A stretch of 64,000 nt of DNA from an uncultured Lachnospiraceae bacterium (lineage in GTDB: Bacteria > Bacillota > Clostridia > Lachnospirales > Lachnospiraceae). The notes beneath the pieces are model-generated. The model had not been told where the DNA came from and made no database searches. It saw only the letters and a program-made list of their open reading frames with translations. The stretch lies in contig CATBDC010000005.1 of NCBI GenBank assembly GCA_949502235.1, positions 62,001-126,000 of the forward strand, in the 5' to 3' direction. The position numbers and the translations under genes are program-made. How positions within the stretch are numbered: position 1 is the stretch's first letter; each line of letters begins with the position of its first letter. This document shows positions 27,018 to 35,792 of the stretch, piece after piece.

Positions 27018-27233
27018 TTACTCTAAATTTGCTGCAGTCAATTCTTCATTAAGTGCAGCCAGCTTCTCTGGCGTACAGCCTGTCTGCGGAAATGCGGCCA
27101 AAGCCCGCAGAGTCATTCCATAGGTCATTTTTGAACGCTTGTCTGAAAAATCAAAACCATATTTTTCACAAATCTCGTTCGCCTGTTCATTTTTTGCAAG
27201 ATCCTTAATTTTGCTATCAACTGTAAGTGCCAT
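27018..27233 (-). CDS. Conserved small protein of unknown function
   Basis: 71 residues, preceded by AAAGGAG. The sequence MALTVDSKIKDLAKNEQANE is followed by ICEKYGFDFSD, then a helical part with a single cysteine near TGCTPEKL. The N-terminal half recalls the DUF1858 helical fold but lacks its CxxC. It is the last gene of the operon after the SDR and reductase genes and may be an accessory or binding subunit. No function can be given. Confidence 0.65.
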   Translation of the reverse strand: MALTVDSKIKDLAKNEQANEICEKYGFDFSDKRSKMTYGMTLRALAAFPQTGCTPEKLAALNEELTAANLE

Positions 27234-27292
27234 AATATCTCTCCTTTTTATATAGTATTTTTCATAAAAGCCCCTGGCTTAATATGCACAGA

Positions 27293-28168
27293 TTATAAAT
27301 CAAATGTCATAAGACCCGGTGCACCGAAAGCAAATGCTTCTATTCCGGCAGTCATTGGAAGCAGCATTCCGTAATCTACAGACAACAGGCATCCGCTGAT
27401 AAAGCTTGCCATGTGAGAGCCCAAAAATACCATCGGCTCTGCCATTTCCCGGGGAAGAGCCATGCGGTGTGCTGCTCCTGTTCCGTATTCAATCATCTCT
27501 TCAATGCCTCCCGCAAATTCGGCAAAATCCTCGCGGAGACCGGTATCAGTTCCCATTGGAAGAACTGCGTTGATGCGAATATTCTTTTTCTCTGCAAGCT
27601 CTTCAACAATAGAAGCAATATAATAATTCATTGCACGTTTAGAAACCCCATAGAATAAAGGCACCATACATTTTCCTTCCCGCGGGTTACAGAGATCCTC
27701 CAATGCCTTAAGACTGTCTTCATAACCCTTCGGAGCAATGAGAGAAATATACTCTTCTTTATTACTCTCTATTTCCCATCCCAGCCCGCCGGAAGATGTA
27801 CAGATTGTAATTGCCCCGCCGCTTAGCATACGGTGCATCAGATATTCCTCTATAATATATTTGTTGGCGAGGAAATTTACTTTAAAAGTCTCCAGCATTG
27901 TATTATGAAGTCCGGAAATACCTGCTACTCCAAAGAAGTTGTCAATTTCATAGGGGATTTCGTTTAAAAATGCGTTGTCAATTTCCTCCTTTTCAATCAG
28001 ATTACAGTGTATCTCCTTTTCTACGCCCGGGATGTTTGTAGGCTTTAAATCAAGGGTATAAACCTCTGCACCAAGGTCTACAAGCATTTTTGTCAGCGAA
28101 CGTCCCATGCCCGATGCAGAGCCTGTTACTACACAGATTTTGTTGGCGTATCCGAAATAATCCTTCAT
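27293..28168 (-). CDS. Short-chain dehydrogenase/reductase (hydroxysteroid dehydrogenase-like)
   Basis: 291 residues from ATG at 28168, ten bases after GGAG. The Rossmann cofactor motif is TGSASGMG near residue 17, and the acidic residue after the second strand (TLDLKP) favours NAD(H). The catalytic set is present: Ser in TICTSSGG, Y-x-x-x-K in YGVSK, and N in RINAVLP. The type is close to 3-alpha-hydroxysteroid or carbonyl reductases of the SDR family. It follows the ene-reductase gene in one operon, so the two may act in turn on an unsaturated ketone. The substrate is not known. Confidence 0.88.
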   Translation of the reverse strand: MKDYFGYANKICVVTGSASGMGRSLTKMLVDLGAEVYTLDLKPTNIPGVEKEIHCNLIEKEEIDNAFLNEIPYEIDNFFGVAGISGLHNTMLETFKVNFLANKYIIEEYLMHRMLSGGAITICTSSGGLGWEIESNKEEYISLIAPKGYEDSLKALEDLCNPREGKCMVPLFYGVSKRAMNYYIASIVEELAEKKNIRINAVLPMGTDTGLREDFAEFAGGIEEMIEYGTGAAHRMALPREMAEPMVFLGSHMASFISGCLLSVDYGMLLPMTAGIEAFAFGAPGLMTFDL

Positions 28169-28200
28169 TTTCAAGTGTCTCCTTTCGTAATAGATAGTTG

Positions 28201-29859
28201 TTAAATTTTTCTGGCAAGAGCTGCTGCGTCTGCAATAGCATCAATGGCAACTCCTACTTTAAGGGCGTCTCCCACCAAATGCGCCGGGATATCATTCTCT
28301 TTACAGAAGGTAAGAAGCTCATCCTGGGGGACTGGTCTCGAACCGACAGCTACAATTATGTAATCCGCTGGGATTTCCTCTAATCCGCTTTTCTTTTCAA
28401 TTACCAGCGAATTTTCCTTTATTTCAACTGCAGTTGCCCGGGTAATATAGGTAATCTGCTTTTTGTCCAGCATTTCTTCAATAAATGCAGATCTTGTTCC
28501 TCCGGCTTCCTTTGCTACTGCCTTAGCCATTTCTACAACAGTAAGATTATTTTCGCCATCGCAGAGATATTCTGCAGTTTCGATACCTACCAGTCCGCCT
28601 CCAATTACAACAATGTGTCCTTTGGGCCTTACTTTGTCCTGTAAGATATCCTTATAGCCGATTACGTTTGGTCTGTCTGCCCCTGGAATGTTCAGTATAA
28701 TCGGTGAGCCTCCTGTAGCAAGTACTACCTCGTCAGGCATAATTTCCTTTAAAGCTTCAGGAGTGACTTTTGCATTCAGGCGGATATCCACACCTGCCTT
28801 TACGACATGCCCGGCTCTTGCCCTTACGGCCTCTAGTGTTTCCTGTTTTCCAGGAGCCGCCCCTGCGAGACGGAACAGGCCTCCGAGTTCTGAATCCTGT
28901 TCTGCAAGAATTACTGTATGTCCACGTCCTTTTATGTCCACCTTTCCTGATGCAATATACTCCTCTGCCTGCTGTGGATCGTTAATACGTCCTACGCCTG
29001 CAACAACCATATCAGTTTCACGTTTTAAGCGGGCGGCATTTTCAATGTTAAATCCACGAGGAAGATCCATCGGAGGAACAATATATTTTGAACCATGCCC
29101 CCAGCAGTTTCCGCGGGAGACATCCAGTGCATCCGCACCAGCCTCTTTTGCCCACTTGCAAAATTCGATCACATCCTCCGCGGACAGACCGTTTTCTGCA
29201 TAATCATCAAAAGGTGCAATACGCAGGAAGACAGGCATTATATCAGGGATTGCCTTTCTTACAGCCTGAATTACTTCTAAGGGATAGCGGGCTCTATTGG
29301 CTAATGAGCCTCCGTATTCGTCCTCCCGTCTGTTCATTGCACCGCTAAGAAATCCATGAAGGCCATATCCATGAGAAAGATGAAGCTCTACTGCATCAAA
29401 CCCACAAGCCGCTGCCCGTGCAGCAGAATCAGCAAAAGCAGTTTTAACTTCTTCCATAAACTCAAGAGAAGCTCCTTCGAGTCCAAATTCAGGCTTGGCG
29501 CTGGGAATAAATACAGGCAGCGCCGGATCTACATAAAAGGTGGAGATTCCCCCTTGATCGAGCTGGATATTACATTTTCCTCCGGCTTCATGTATCGCTT
29601 TGCAGAGTTTTGTAAAACCAGGCATAAATTTGTCTTCAGAGATATTCCCGAGCTCTTCCGGAGCGGTGGGCGCGTGAATCGAGGTTGCTTCTATTGTATT
29701 GAGTCCGCAGCCGCCCCGGGCTCTTGCTACCTGATAATCAATCATCTCATCTGTAACATAACCCCGATCCTGCAGGCAGACATCAGAGCCGGGCATTTTT
29801 ATTCTGTTCCTGAATTCTGTACCGCGTATGGTTATTGGCTGAAATAAATTATCAAACAT
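28201..29859 (-). CDS. Old yellow enzyme family (2,4-dienoyl-CoA reductase-like) protein with internal deletion
   Basis: 552 residues; full-length relatives have about 640-680. The N-terminal TIM barrel (1 to about 305) has the FMN-site and active-site segments (LFQPITIRGTEFRNRI, IQLDQGG, ELHLSHGYGL, FLSGAMNRREDEYGGS, GVGRI). The C-terminal part keeps the NAD(P)H-binding IVVIGGGLVGIETAEYL and VLATGG. Missing is the segment after ASGKVD: the barrel end, the four-cysteine 4Fe-4S site and the first GxGxxG FAD motif. The text jumps from SGKVD to RGHTVILAEQDSELGGLF. The frame is intact. It may be a simplified FMN ene-reductase or a decayed enzyme. Confidence 0.85.
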   Translation of the reverse strand: MFDNLFQPITIRGTEFRNRIKMPGSDVCLQDRGYVTDEMIDYQVARARGGCGLNTIEATSIHAPTAPEELGNISEDKFMPGFTKLCKAIHEAGGKCNIQLDQGGISTFYVDPALPVFIPSAKPEFGLEGASLEFMEEVKTAFADSAARAAACGFDAVELHLSHGYGLHGFLSGAMNRREDEYGGSLANRARYPLEVIQAVRKAIPDIMPVFLRIAPFDDYAENGLSAEDVIEFCKWAKEAGADALDVSRGNCWGHGSKYIVPPMDLPRGFNIENAARLKRETDMVVAGVGRINDPQQAEEYIASGKVDIKGRGHTVILAEQDSELGGLFRLAGAAPGKQETLEAVRARAGHVVKAGVDIRLNAKVTPEALKEIMPDEVVLATGGSPIILNIPGADRPNVIGYKDILQDKVRPKGHIVVIGGGLVGIETAEYLCDGENNLTVVEMAKAVAKEAGGTRSAFIEEMLDKKQITYITRATAVEIKENSLVIEKKSGLEEIPADYIIVAVGSRPVPQDELLTFCKENDIPAHLVGDALKVGVAIDAIADAAALARKI

Positions 29860-29874
29860 AAGTTGTCCCCTTTC

Positions 29875-30174
29875 TTACAATTCAAAGTCACAGGAGACCA
29901 TCTGTTCTATAATCTCATAATCACATAATTCGATGACAGCTGGCGCTACTTCCTCGATATGTACTGGATGGTTCATATATTCTTCAAAATGTTCTTTTGT
30001 ATCAAATACACCGATAAGACATAACGAGGCATTGGTAGGTGAATCCTTGAAATTAATTCCAACTTTATAGTCCATTGTGCCTGGAACAATATCCTTAAGC
30101 CTCCATAACGCATCAGCTGCCTCCTGTGCTCTGGATGGATCGGCGAGTTTAAAGGTTGCTACATGACAAACCAT
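29875..30174 (-). CDS. Dabb (stress-responsive A/B barrel) family protein
   Basis: 99 residues from ATG at 30174, with AAAGGAGGA before it. It has the alpha-beta ferredoxin-like barrel pattern of Dabb proteins: HVATFKLADPSRAQEAADAL, a middle MDYKVGINFKDS, and YMNHPVHIEEVAP with a conserved His near the end. Relatives include polyketide cyclases and small dimeric proteins of unclear role. It is the first gene of the reductase operon and is preceded by paired TTGCACTGTG operators. Confidence 0.85.
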   Translation of the reverse strand: MVCHVATFKLADPSRAQEAADALWRLKDIVPGTMDYKVGINFKDSPTNASLCLIGVFDTKEHFEEYMNHPVHIEEVAPAVIELCDYEIIEQMVSCDFEL

Positions 30175-30209
30175 AGGAATTCCTCCTTTCATTATTTTTT
30201 TAAAATTAA

Positions 30210-30247
30210 TTGCACTGTGTAAATTAAATATAACTTGCACTGTGCAA
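30210..30247 (-). promoter_or_regulatory. Paired operator-like sites upstream of the reductase operon
   Basis: TTGCACTGTGCAA (30235-30247) is a perfect 13-base palindrome, and TTGCACTGTGTAA (30210-30222) is the same site with one change. Their centres are 25 bases apart, just upstream of the Dabb gene. The adjacent TetR gene is the natural candidate for binding. Confidence 0.65.
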
Positions 30248-30356
30248 TTTGTAAATAGTAAAATTAAAAAAACAAATATTTCGTCATTTTAGATAAAAAT
30301 TATATGGAAAGTTTGTTGATAATTTTCACTATGTCAGATAAATTGTATTATTACAA

Positions 30357-30396
30357 ATAAAAAAGACCAAACTTTATGTTTAGTCTCTTTTTATTA
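30357..30396 (-). terminator. Terminator of the TetR gene
   Basis: On the minus strand the stem AGACTAAAC pairs with GTTTGGTCT (one G-T) around ATAAA, followed by a T-run. It starts 11 bases after the TetR stop. The AT-rich remainder down to 30248 shows no ORF. Confidence 0.8.
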
Positions 30397-30406
30397 CAAC
30401 TTTATA

Positions 30407-31078
30407 TTACATACCGGAAAGAAGAAGCAGTACTCCATTGTAAAACTGGGTTTCAAAAGCTGTTGCCCTGCCCAGGTGCTCTGGATATACATAAAAAGCA
30501 TCTGCCATACGTTCGGCCTCCAGGTGCTTTTCTGACATATGATTCATAGGATATAAACCAATTGCAAAAGCAAATATTGTAGAAGCAAAGGCCTGATGGC
30601 TTTCCTTCGGATAAGCCGGAAAATATTTAGCTACACTCATTAAAAGAATGTGATAGACATCAAAACTGTTCTCTCGAAATTCTGTCAGTTTTTCAAGTCG
30701 GCAGTTTCTTTCAATAATATTAAACAACATACTGGTCAATTCCAGCATAATACCGTGATCTGCAAAAATACTGGTCATAAGAAGAGCATAATCCTCTTTA
30801 TCCAGGACAGGATAATCGGATATTGCCTGATACATGTCATCCTTCCAGACACTTTGTTCTCTTTTTAATAAATCCAGTAGTACCTCTTCCCGGGTTTTAT
30901 AATAATTATATATAGATTGACGGGTAAATGAAGTCATCTGGCTTATTGCTTTGAAATTAACAGCGTCAATCCCTCCTTTAGAATATAATTTCGCACATGC
31001 ATCTATGATTTCGTTTTTTCTGCTTTCAATTTGTTCCTTTGTTCTGGCCCTCTGAAAGGGTTTGTTATCGTCCTTCAT
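30407..31078 (-). CDS. TetR family transcriptional regulator
   Basis: 223 residues. The N-terminal helix-turn-helix is typical: IIDACAKLYSKGGIDAVNFKAISQMTSFTRQSIYNYYKTREEVLLDLL, with recognition helix FTRQSIYNYY. The C-terminal 150 residues are a helical ligand and dimer domain. It lies upstream of the Dabb-reductase-SDR operon on the same strand but is separated from it by its own terminator and the operator-like palindromes, so it probably represses that operon until an inducer binds. Confidence 0.9.
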   Translation of the reverse strand: MKDDNKPFQRARTKEQIESRKNEIIDACAKLYSKGGIDAVNFKAISQMTSFTRQSIYNYYKTREEVLLDLLKREQSVWKDDMYQAISDYPVLDKEDYALLMTSIFADHGIMLELTSMLFNIIERNCRLEKLTEFRENSFDVYHILLMSVAKYFPAYPKESHQAFASTIFAFAIGLYPMNHMSEKHLEAERMADAFYVYPEHLGRATAFETQFYNGVLLLLSGM

Positions 31079-31249
31079 ATCAGAAATGTATACCTCTCTG
31101 CTCTATTTTATCTAAAACTCTTGAATATCTTAGCATAATTATGTATATTAATCCAGAGCACAATCGTAAAATGAGGAGAATTAATACTTGTAAACTTCCC
31201 TTAGCTGTGTTAATATAATAATGGTTTATCCGCAGGAGGTGTATAGAAG

Positions 31250-31492
31250 GTGGAGATTTTGAAAACAATACTATTAATTATATTCGCAATAGACTGCATC
31301 GCATTATCTGCAATCGTATTACTTCAGGAAGGCAAGTCTGCAGGCCTTGGCACGATCAGCGGTATGGCTGATACGTACTGGGGACAGAACAAGGGACGCT
31401 CCATGGAGGGCGCTTTAGTAAAGTCTACGAAGTTCCTTGCGATTCTGTTTATTGTTTTGGCAGCAGTGTTGAATTTAAAAGTATTTGCTTAG
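31250..31492 (+). CDS. secG: Preprotein translocase subunit SecG
   Basis: 80 residues from GTG with AGGAGG ten bases upstream. SecG is the small accessory subunit of the SecYEG channel in the plasma membrane. It has two membrane helices (residues 4-24 and 60-79) around the family loop VLLQEGKSAGLGTISG. The gene order secG-rnr-smpB is standard in Firmicutes. A weak promoter (TTGTAA at 31188, TAATAT at 31211, 17-base spacer) lies upstream. Confidence 0.97.
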   Translation: MEILKTILLIIFAIDCIALSAIVLLQEGKSAGLGTISGMADTYWGQNKGRSMEGALVKSTKFLAILFIVLAAVLNLKVFA

Positions 31493-31514
31493 GTTTTGGT
31501 TATATGTGAAGACA

Positions 31515-31547
31515 AAAAGGGCACTCCTGTAACAGGAGTGCCCTTTT
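31515..31547 (+). terminator. Hairpin between secG and rnr
   Basis: AAAAGGGCACTCCTGT (31515-31530) and its exact complement (31532-31547), ending in TTTT. It should attenuate transcription from secG into rnr; the A and T tracts at both ends make it work in either direction. Confidence 0.85.
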
Positions 31548-31568
31548 ACGAAATTATGAGAGGAAGTT

Positions 31569-33749
31569 ATGAACGAAGATAAGACATTTGAAAAAAGAAA
31601 AAAGATGATATATGATTTCATCTGTGATGACCTATATGTGCCGATGAAGCAGAAAGAGCTGGCAATGCTCCTTCAGGTTTCAAAGGAGCAGAGGGATGAT
31701 CTTAAGAGGGCACTTGAGGCATTAGAGGCAGAAGGAAAGATCTATCTTTCAAAGAGAGGAAAATATTGTAAGGGTGAGGCTAACCGCATAGTCGGGACCT
31801 ACAGGGCAAACCAGAAAGGCTTCGGTTTTGTCCTTCTGCCGGAGGAAGAGGGCGACATCTATATAAGTGAGGAGAATACAGGCGGCGCTTTTGACGGCGA
31901 TGAGGTTGAGGTTATTATTACGAAGGAATCCGGTGACAGAAACCGGGAGGGACAGATTATCCGCATTGTATCCCGGAAGGTTACAAGAGTTGTGGGCCTG
32001 TATCAGAAAAAGGCGAACACGGGCTATGGCTTTGTTCTGCCGGATAACCAGCGTATCATACAGGATATTTTTATTCCGGAGGAGGCTTCTAAGGGGGCGG
32101 TAAATGGGCATAAGGTTGTAGCAGAGCTTACCTCTTACGGCGGAAACGGGCGGAAACCGGAAGGGAGGATTACTGAGATTATCGGGCATGTGAATGACCC
32201 GGGCACGGACATTATGTCCATTATAAAAGGATATGATCTTCCCACAGAGTTCCCGGAGAAGGTATTAAACCAGGCAGAGCGCGCGGCGAAGCCGGTAAGT
32301 GACGCGGACATGGAAGGACGCAGGGACTTAAGAGACTGGCAGATGGTAACAATAGACGGGGAGGATGCAAAGGATCTGGATGACGCTGTTTCCATCAAAA
32401 GAGACGGTGACAGCTATATTCTGGGCGTTCACATCGCTGACGTGACGAATTATGTGCAGGAAAACAGTGCTCTTGACAGAGAAGCTCTTTTGCGCGGCAC
32501 CAGCGTTTACCTTGTGGACCGGGTGATTCCCATGCTCCCTCATACCTTATCTAACGGCATCTGCTCCCTAAACGAAGGCGAGGATCGTCTGGCCTTAAGC
32601 TGTATTATGACGGTAAATGGAAATGGAATTGTGACGGATCATGAGATTGCGGAGACAGTTATCCGTGTAGACCGCCGTATGACTTACACAAGTGTAAAAA
32701 AGATTTTGGAGGAGCACGATAAAGAAGAAATTATAAAATATAAAGAGCTTGTTCCGGCATTTGAGCTTATGGAGGAGTTATCCGGTATCTTAAGAAAACG
32801 GAGGGAAAAGCGGGGTTCCATTGACTTTGACTTTCCGGAAACAAAGATGGTGCTTGACGAAAACGGGCATCCTCTTGAGATCAGGCCCTATGACAGAAAT
32901 ACAGCCACCAGAATTATTGAGGATTTCATGCTGCTGGCAAATGAGACGGTTGCCGAGGATTATTACTGGCAGGAACTCCCCTTTGTTTACCGGACACATG
33001 ATACGCCGGAGGAAGGAAAGGTACGCGCGCTTGCCGCATCTATCAACAATTTTGGCTATTCCATGCACATAGGAGTAAATGAGGTGCGGCCTAAGGAGAT
33101 ACAAAAGTTGCTTGCGAAAACAGCAGGAACACCGGAAGAAACCATGATAAGCCGTCTGGCCTTACGTTCCATGAAGCAGGCAAAATACACCCCGGAGAAT
33201 ACAGGGCATTTTGGCCTTGCGGCGAATTACTATACCCATTTTACCTCTCCTATCAGACGGTATCCCGATCTTCAGATTCATCGGATTATCAAGGATAATC
33301 TAAGAGGAAGGATGAAGGAGGAGCGGATAGGACATTATGAAAAGCTTCTTGCGGAGGTAGCAAAGCAGGCAAGCGAGAAGGAAAGATGTGCAGAGGAGGC
33401 AGAAAGAGAGACGATTAAGCTTAAAAAGACAGAATACATGGAGGATCATATAGGTGAAATATTCGGCGGCGTGATCTCCGGCCTCACGAAGTGGGGGATG
33501 TATGTGGAGCTGCCAAATACGGTAGAAGGGTTTGTCCATGTCATAAATATGACAGATGACCATTATGACTATAATGAGAGCCGCTATGAGATGACCGGTG
33601 TGCATACGGGAAAGGTATATAAGCTGGGGCAGAGGATTCATGTGAAGGTGACGGGCACGGACCGCATGCTCCGGACTGTTGATTTTCAGATTGCGGAGGG
33701 AGAGGATATAGAAGATGGCAAAGACCAATGGCAAAATGATAGCAAATAA
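31569..33749 (+). CDS. rnr: Ribonuclease R
   Basis: 726 residues, preceded by GAGAGGAAG. RNase R is a processive 3'-5' exoribonuclease that degrades structured RNA and works with tmRNA in trans-translation. In order: an N-terminal winged-helix domain, cold-shock domains, the RNB catalytic domain with [14 protein letters not shown] (active-site aspartates) and [15 protein letters not shown], and a C-terminal S1 domain ([26 protein letters not shown]). Length is normal. Its end overlaps smpB by 35 bases. Confidence 0.97.
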   Translation: MNEDKTFEKRKKMIYDFICDDLYVPMKQKELAMLLQVSKEQRDDLKRALEALEAEGKIYLSKRGKYCKGEANRIVGTYRANQKGFGFVLLPEEEGDIYISEENTGGAFDGDEVEVIITKESGDRNREGQIIRIVSRKVTRVVGLYQKKANTGYGFVLPDNQRIIQDIFIPEEASKGAVNGHKVVAELTSYGGNGRKPEGRITEIIGHVNDPGTDIMSIIKGYDLPTEFPEKVLNQAERAAKPVSDADMEGRRDLRDWQMVTIDGEDAKDLDDAVSIKRDGDSYILGVHIADVTNYVQENSALDREALLRGTSVYLVDRVIPMLPHTLSNGICSLNEGEDRLALSCIMTVNGNGIVTDHEIAETVIRVDRRMTYTSVKKILEEHDKEEIIKYKELVPAFELMEELSGILRKRREKRGSIDFDFPETKMVLDENGHPLEIRPYDRNTATRIIEDFMLLANETVAEDYYWQELPFVYRTHDTPEEGKVRALAASINNFGYSMHIGVNEVRPKEIQKLLAKTAGTPEETMISRLALRSMKQAKYTPENTGHFGLAANYYTHFTSPIRRYPDLQIHRIIKDNLRGRMKEERIGHYEKLLAEVAKQASEKERCAEEAERETIKLKKTEYMEDHIGEIFGGVISGLTKWGMYVELPNTVEGFVHVINMTDDHYDYNESRYEMTGVHTGKVYKLGQRIHVKVTGTDRMLRTVDFQIAEGEDIEDGKDQWQNDSK

Positions 33750-34185
33750 TAAAAAGGCATATCATGATTATTTTATACTTGAAAATTATGAGACAGGCAT
33801 TGCCCTTCATGGGACGGAGGTCAAGTCCCTGCGGATGGGAAAATGCAGCATTAAGGAAGCCTTTATCCGGGTGGAGAACGGAGAGGTTTTTATCTACGGG
33901 ATGCATATCAGCCCTTACGAGAAGGGAAATATTTTTAATAAGGATCCCCTCCGGGTAAGGAAGCTCCTTCTGCATAAATCAGAGATAAATAAGATGCTTG
34001 GTAAGACGAAGGAAAAGGGAATGGCCATTGTACCCCTTAAGGTATATTTTAAAGGCAGTCTTGTTAAGGTAGAGATTGGGCTTGCAAAAGGCAAGAAGCT
34101 CTACGACAAGCGCCAGGACATAGCAAAAAAGGATCAGAAAAGGGAAGCAGAGAGAGATTTCAAGGTCCGTAATTTAAATGTGTAA
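33715..34185 (+). CDS. smpB: SsrA-binding protein SmpB
   Basis: 156 residues. SmpB binds tmRNA and delivers it to stalled ribosomes. Signature segments are [26 protein letters not shown], then [11 protein letters not shown], and the basic tail [20 protein letters not shown]. It starts inside rnr, with GGAGAGG upstream, so the two are coupled. No tmRNA gene is seen immediately downstream. Confidence 0.97.
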   Translation: MAKTNGKMIANNKKAYHDYFILENYETGIALHGTEVKSLRMGKCSIKEAFIRVENGEVFIYGMHISPYEKGNIFNKDPLRVRKLLLHKSEINKMLGKTKEKGMAIVPLKVYFKGSLVKVEIGLAKGKKLYDKRQDIAKKDQKREAERDFKVRNLNV

Positions 34186-34230
34186 GAAAGTGATTCAGGA
34201 GTGGACACTAACCATAAGGGAGGAAGAAAA

Positions 34231-34467
34231 ATGGTGCCGGTAAAGAAAGAGGACTTGCGAAAACTGGTAAGTCAGACTACAATAGAGACATATGAGGAGC
34301 TGACTCCGCAGCTGATTCAGCTGATTAACGAGACAAAGCATAACGAGACACTCACAGAGGCACAGAAGCAGGATGAGATATCTCTCCATATGCTGGGATA
34401 TGTGAAATCCTGTACAAATGAAATCCTCATAGAGGTTTTGGCAGAAATACTTGGATTGGAGGAATAA
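34231..34467 (+). CDS. Small conserved hypothetical protein
   Basis: 78 residues from ATG at 34231, seven bases after GGGAGG; a GTG at 34201 in the same frame has no such site. The protein is acidic and helical, with repeated ELTPQLIQLINETK and ending AEILGLEE. No domain is recognised. It is followed after four bases by the zinc-ribbon membrane protein gene. Confidence 0.6.
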   Translation: MVPVKKEDLRKLVSQTTIETYEELTPQLIQLINETKHNETLTEAQKQDEISLHMLGYVKSCTNEILIEVLAEILGLEE

Positions 34468-34471
34468 AAAG

Positions 34472-35014
34472 ATGGCATATTGTGTAAAATGCGGTGCGAG
34501 AGTTGACGATGGACAGAGCTTCTGCCCTTACTGCGGCGCAGAGATTCCGAAAGCGGCGCAGGATATGAACAGCAGCAGCGGCGGTTTTGGCGGTTCCGAG
34601 AATTATACATATTATCAGAATTCATATCAGGACTCATATCAGGACAGCCAGAGCCGCCCGGACTATTTTCCGGCGGCAGAGGTTAAGAAAAATAAACTTA
34701 TGGGTGTTTTGTCCTATTTAGGGATTCTTATTCTTGTGCCCCTTCTGGCAGGAGACAAGAGCTCTGCGTATGTAAGGCATCATGCAAACCAGGGGATTAT
34801 ACTGTTTGTGATATCCTCGGTCTTAGACCTGCTTGACGGGAAATGGGTGTGGGGCTTCCATTCCTGGATTAATTTTGGCGGAGGAGCGCTTTCCTGGCTC
34901 ATTGAGATCGCTGATTTTGCATGCCTGATTCTGTTTATCATGGGACTAGTATCTGCATGTCAGGGCACCAGACGGGAGCTGCCTCTCATCGGAAAGATTA
35001 AGGTTTTAAAATAA
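34472..35014 (+). CDS. Zinc-ribbon membrane protein
   Basis: 180 residues from ATG at 34472, ten bases after GGAGG. A zinc ribbon CVKCG...CPYCG covers residues 4-24. A Ser/Gly/Tyr/Gln-rich linker of about 40 residues follows. Three or four hydrophobic helices (LMGVLSYLGILILVPLLAG, GIILFVISSVLDLL, and one near the end) make the C-terminal half, similar to DUF4870-like proteins. The role is unknown. Confidence 0.75.
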   Translation: MAYCVKCGARVDDGQSFCPYCGAEIPKAAQDMNSSSGGFGGSENYTYYQNSYQDSYQDSQSRPDYFPAAEVKKNKLMGVLSYLGILILVPLLAGDKSSAYVRHHANQGIILFVISSVLDLLDGKWVWGFHSWINFGGGALSWLIEIADFACLILFIMGLVSACQGTRRELPLIGKIKVLK

Positions 35015-35015
35015 A

Positions 35016-35113
35016 GCTGAATCCGGGACAGGGTAAAGCTGAATCTGGGACGGAGTAAAATTAAAAAGTGCCTGTCCCCACCTTTGGCGGGAGACAGGCA
35101 CTTTAAATTTACT
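35016..35113. repeat. REP-like palindrome, copy C (composite)
   Basis: A half-unit GCTGAATCCGGGACAGGGTAAA (35016-35037) is followed by a near-complete unit: GAATCTGGGACGGAGTAAA with GTGCCTGTCCCC, a short loop, and an imperfect return arm ending TTTACTCCGTC. It lies between convergent genes and extends to within six bases of the hsp20 stop. Confidence 0.85.
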
Positions 35114-35118
35114 CCGTC

Positions 35119-35541
35119 TTATTCAATTGTGATAAGCTTCGGCTGTTCAATAGCCCTCGGAGCCTCCTTTGGCACCTTAAGCGCCAGTACGCCGTCCTTA
35201 AATGCCGCTTTAATGTCTTCCTGTGTCACCTGGTCGCCTACATAAAAGCTTCTGTTGCAGCTTCCGGTATAGCGTTCCTTGCGTACACAGTTTCCTTTTG
35301 CGTCTTTTTCTTCTTTTGTTTCATTTTTTGTTGCCGTAATGGTAAGATAGCCTTCCTTTAAATCAGCCTTGATATCTTCCTTTGCGTAGCCGGGGAGCTC
35401 CATCTCGATGATGTAATTACCGTCCTTTTCGTGAATATCAGTCTTCATAATCTGAGAAGACGCGTTTTCAAACGGACGTGTGAAGAATGGATCCCTGAAC
35501 ATCTCGTCAAATAAACTTGAATTTCTGTTTGCTAATAACAT
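35119..35541 (-). CDS. Hsp20/alpha-crystallin family small heat-shock protein
   Basis: 140 residues, preceded by AAGGAGG. Small heat-shock proteins form oligomers that hold unfolding proteins for refolding. The alpha-crystallin domain spans about residues 33-130: KTDIHEKDGNYIIEMELPGYAKEDIKADLKEGYLTITA, and the late GVLALKVPKE before the I-x-V/I-like tail. The promoter lies just upstream at the left end of the conjugative element, and a CIRCE-like operator overlaps it, so HrcA control is likely. Confidence 0.95.
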   Translation of the reverse strand: MLLANRNSSLFDEMFRDPFFTRPFENASSQIMKTDIHEKDGNYIIEMELPGYAKEDIKADLKEGYLTITATKNETKEEKDAKGNCVRKERYTGSCNRSFYVGDQVTQEDIKAAFKDGVLALKVPKEAPRAIEQPKLITIE

Positions 35542-35626
35542 AATGATTCCTCCTTAAATTTGCCTTTATGGAAAGTAGTATTCCAAAAAGGTATGTGAAA
35601 TATGAATTGTTTTATTTGTTATATAT

Positions 35627-35671
35627 ATTATATAACATAAATTATTAGCCACGTCAAGTGGTGAGTGCTAA
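35627..35671 (-). promoter_or_regulatory. hsp20 promoter with CIRCE-like operator
   Basis: On the minus strand -35 TTGACG (35657-35652) and an A/T-rich -10 (TATATA at a 17-base or TATAAT at a 19-base spacing). On the plus strand TTAGCCACG (35645-35653), nine bases, then GAGTGCTAA (35663-35671). One half matches CIRCE (TTAGCACTC-N9-GAGTGCTAA) fully and the other at five of nine, with the exact N9 spacing. Confidence 0.7.
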
Positions 35672-35673
35672 TT
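35660..35673. other. attL core of the conjugative element
   Basis: GGTGAGTGCTAATT, identical to 61146-61159; allowing one mismatch the match extends four bases leftward (AAGNGG...). It includes the GAGTGCTAA half of the CIRCE-like operator of hsp20. Confidence 0.85.
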
Positions 35674-35754
35674 TTTTCTGATAATTTTTGCAAACCGCCT
35701 GAAATCAATGGTTTGCACACACTTTGTTTTCCTGTAATTGTCCTTTTCATAAGT

Positions 35755-35775
35755 TTTGACACCAGTTTGACACCA
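35755..35775. repeat. Candidate integrase arm-binding repeats, left end
   Basis: TTTGACACCA occurs twice in tandem (35755-35764 and 35766-35775), just outside the int stop. The same motif is paired near the right end at 61001-61022 in the same orientation. This fits the arm-type sites of Tn916-like integrases. Confidence 0.7.
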
Positions 35776-35792
35776 ATTTTTATATTTTTGTG

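Noticed and set aside
34186-34230. tmRNA gene (ssrA) expected after smpB
   Set aside because: Only 45 bases separate smpB from the next gene, and no tRNA-like ends or tag-peptide frame is visible nearby.
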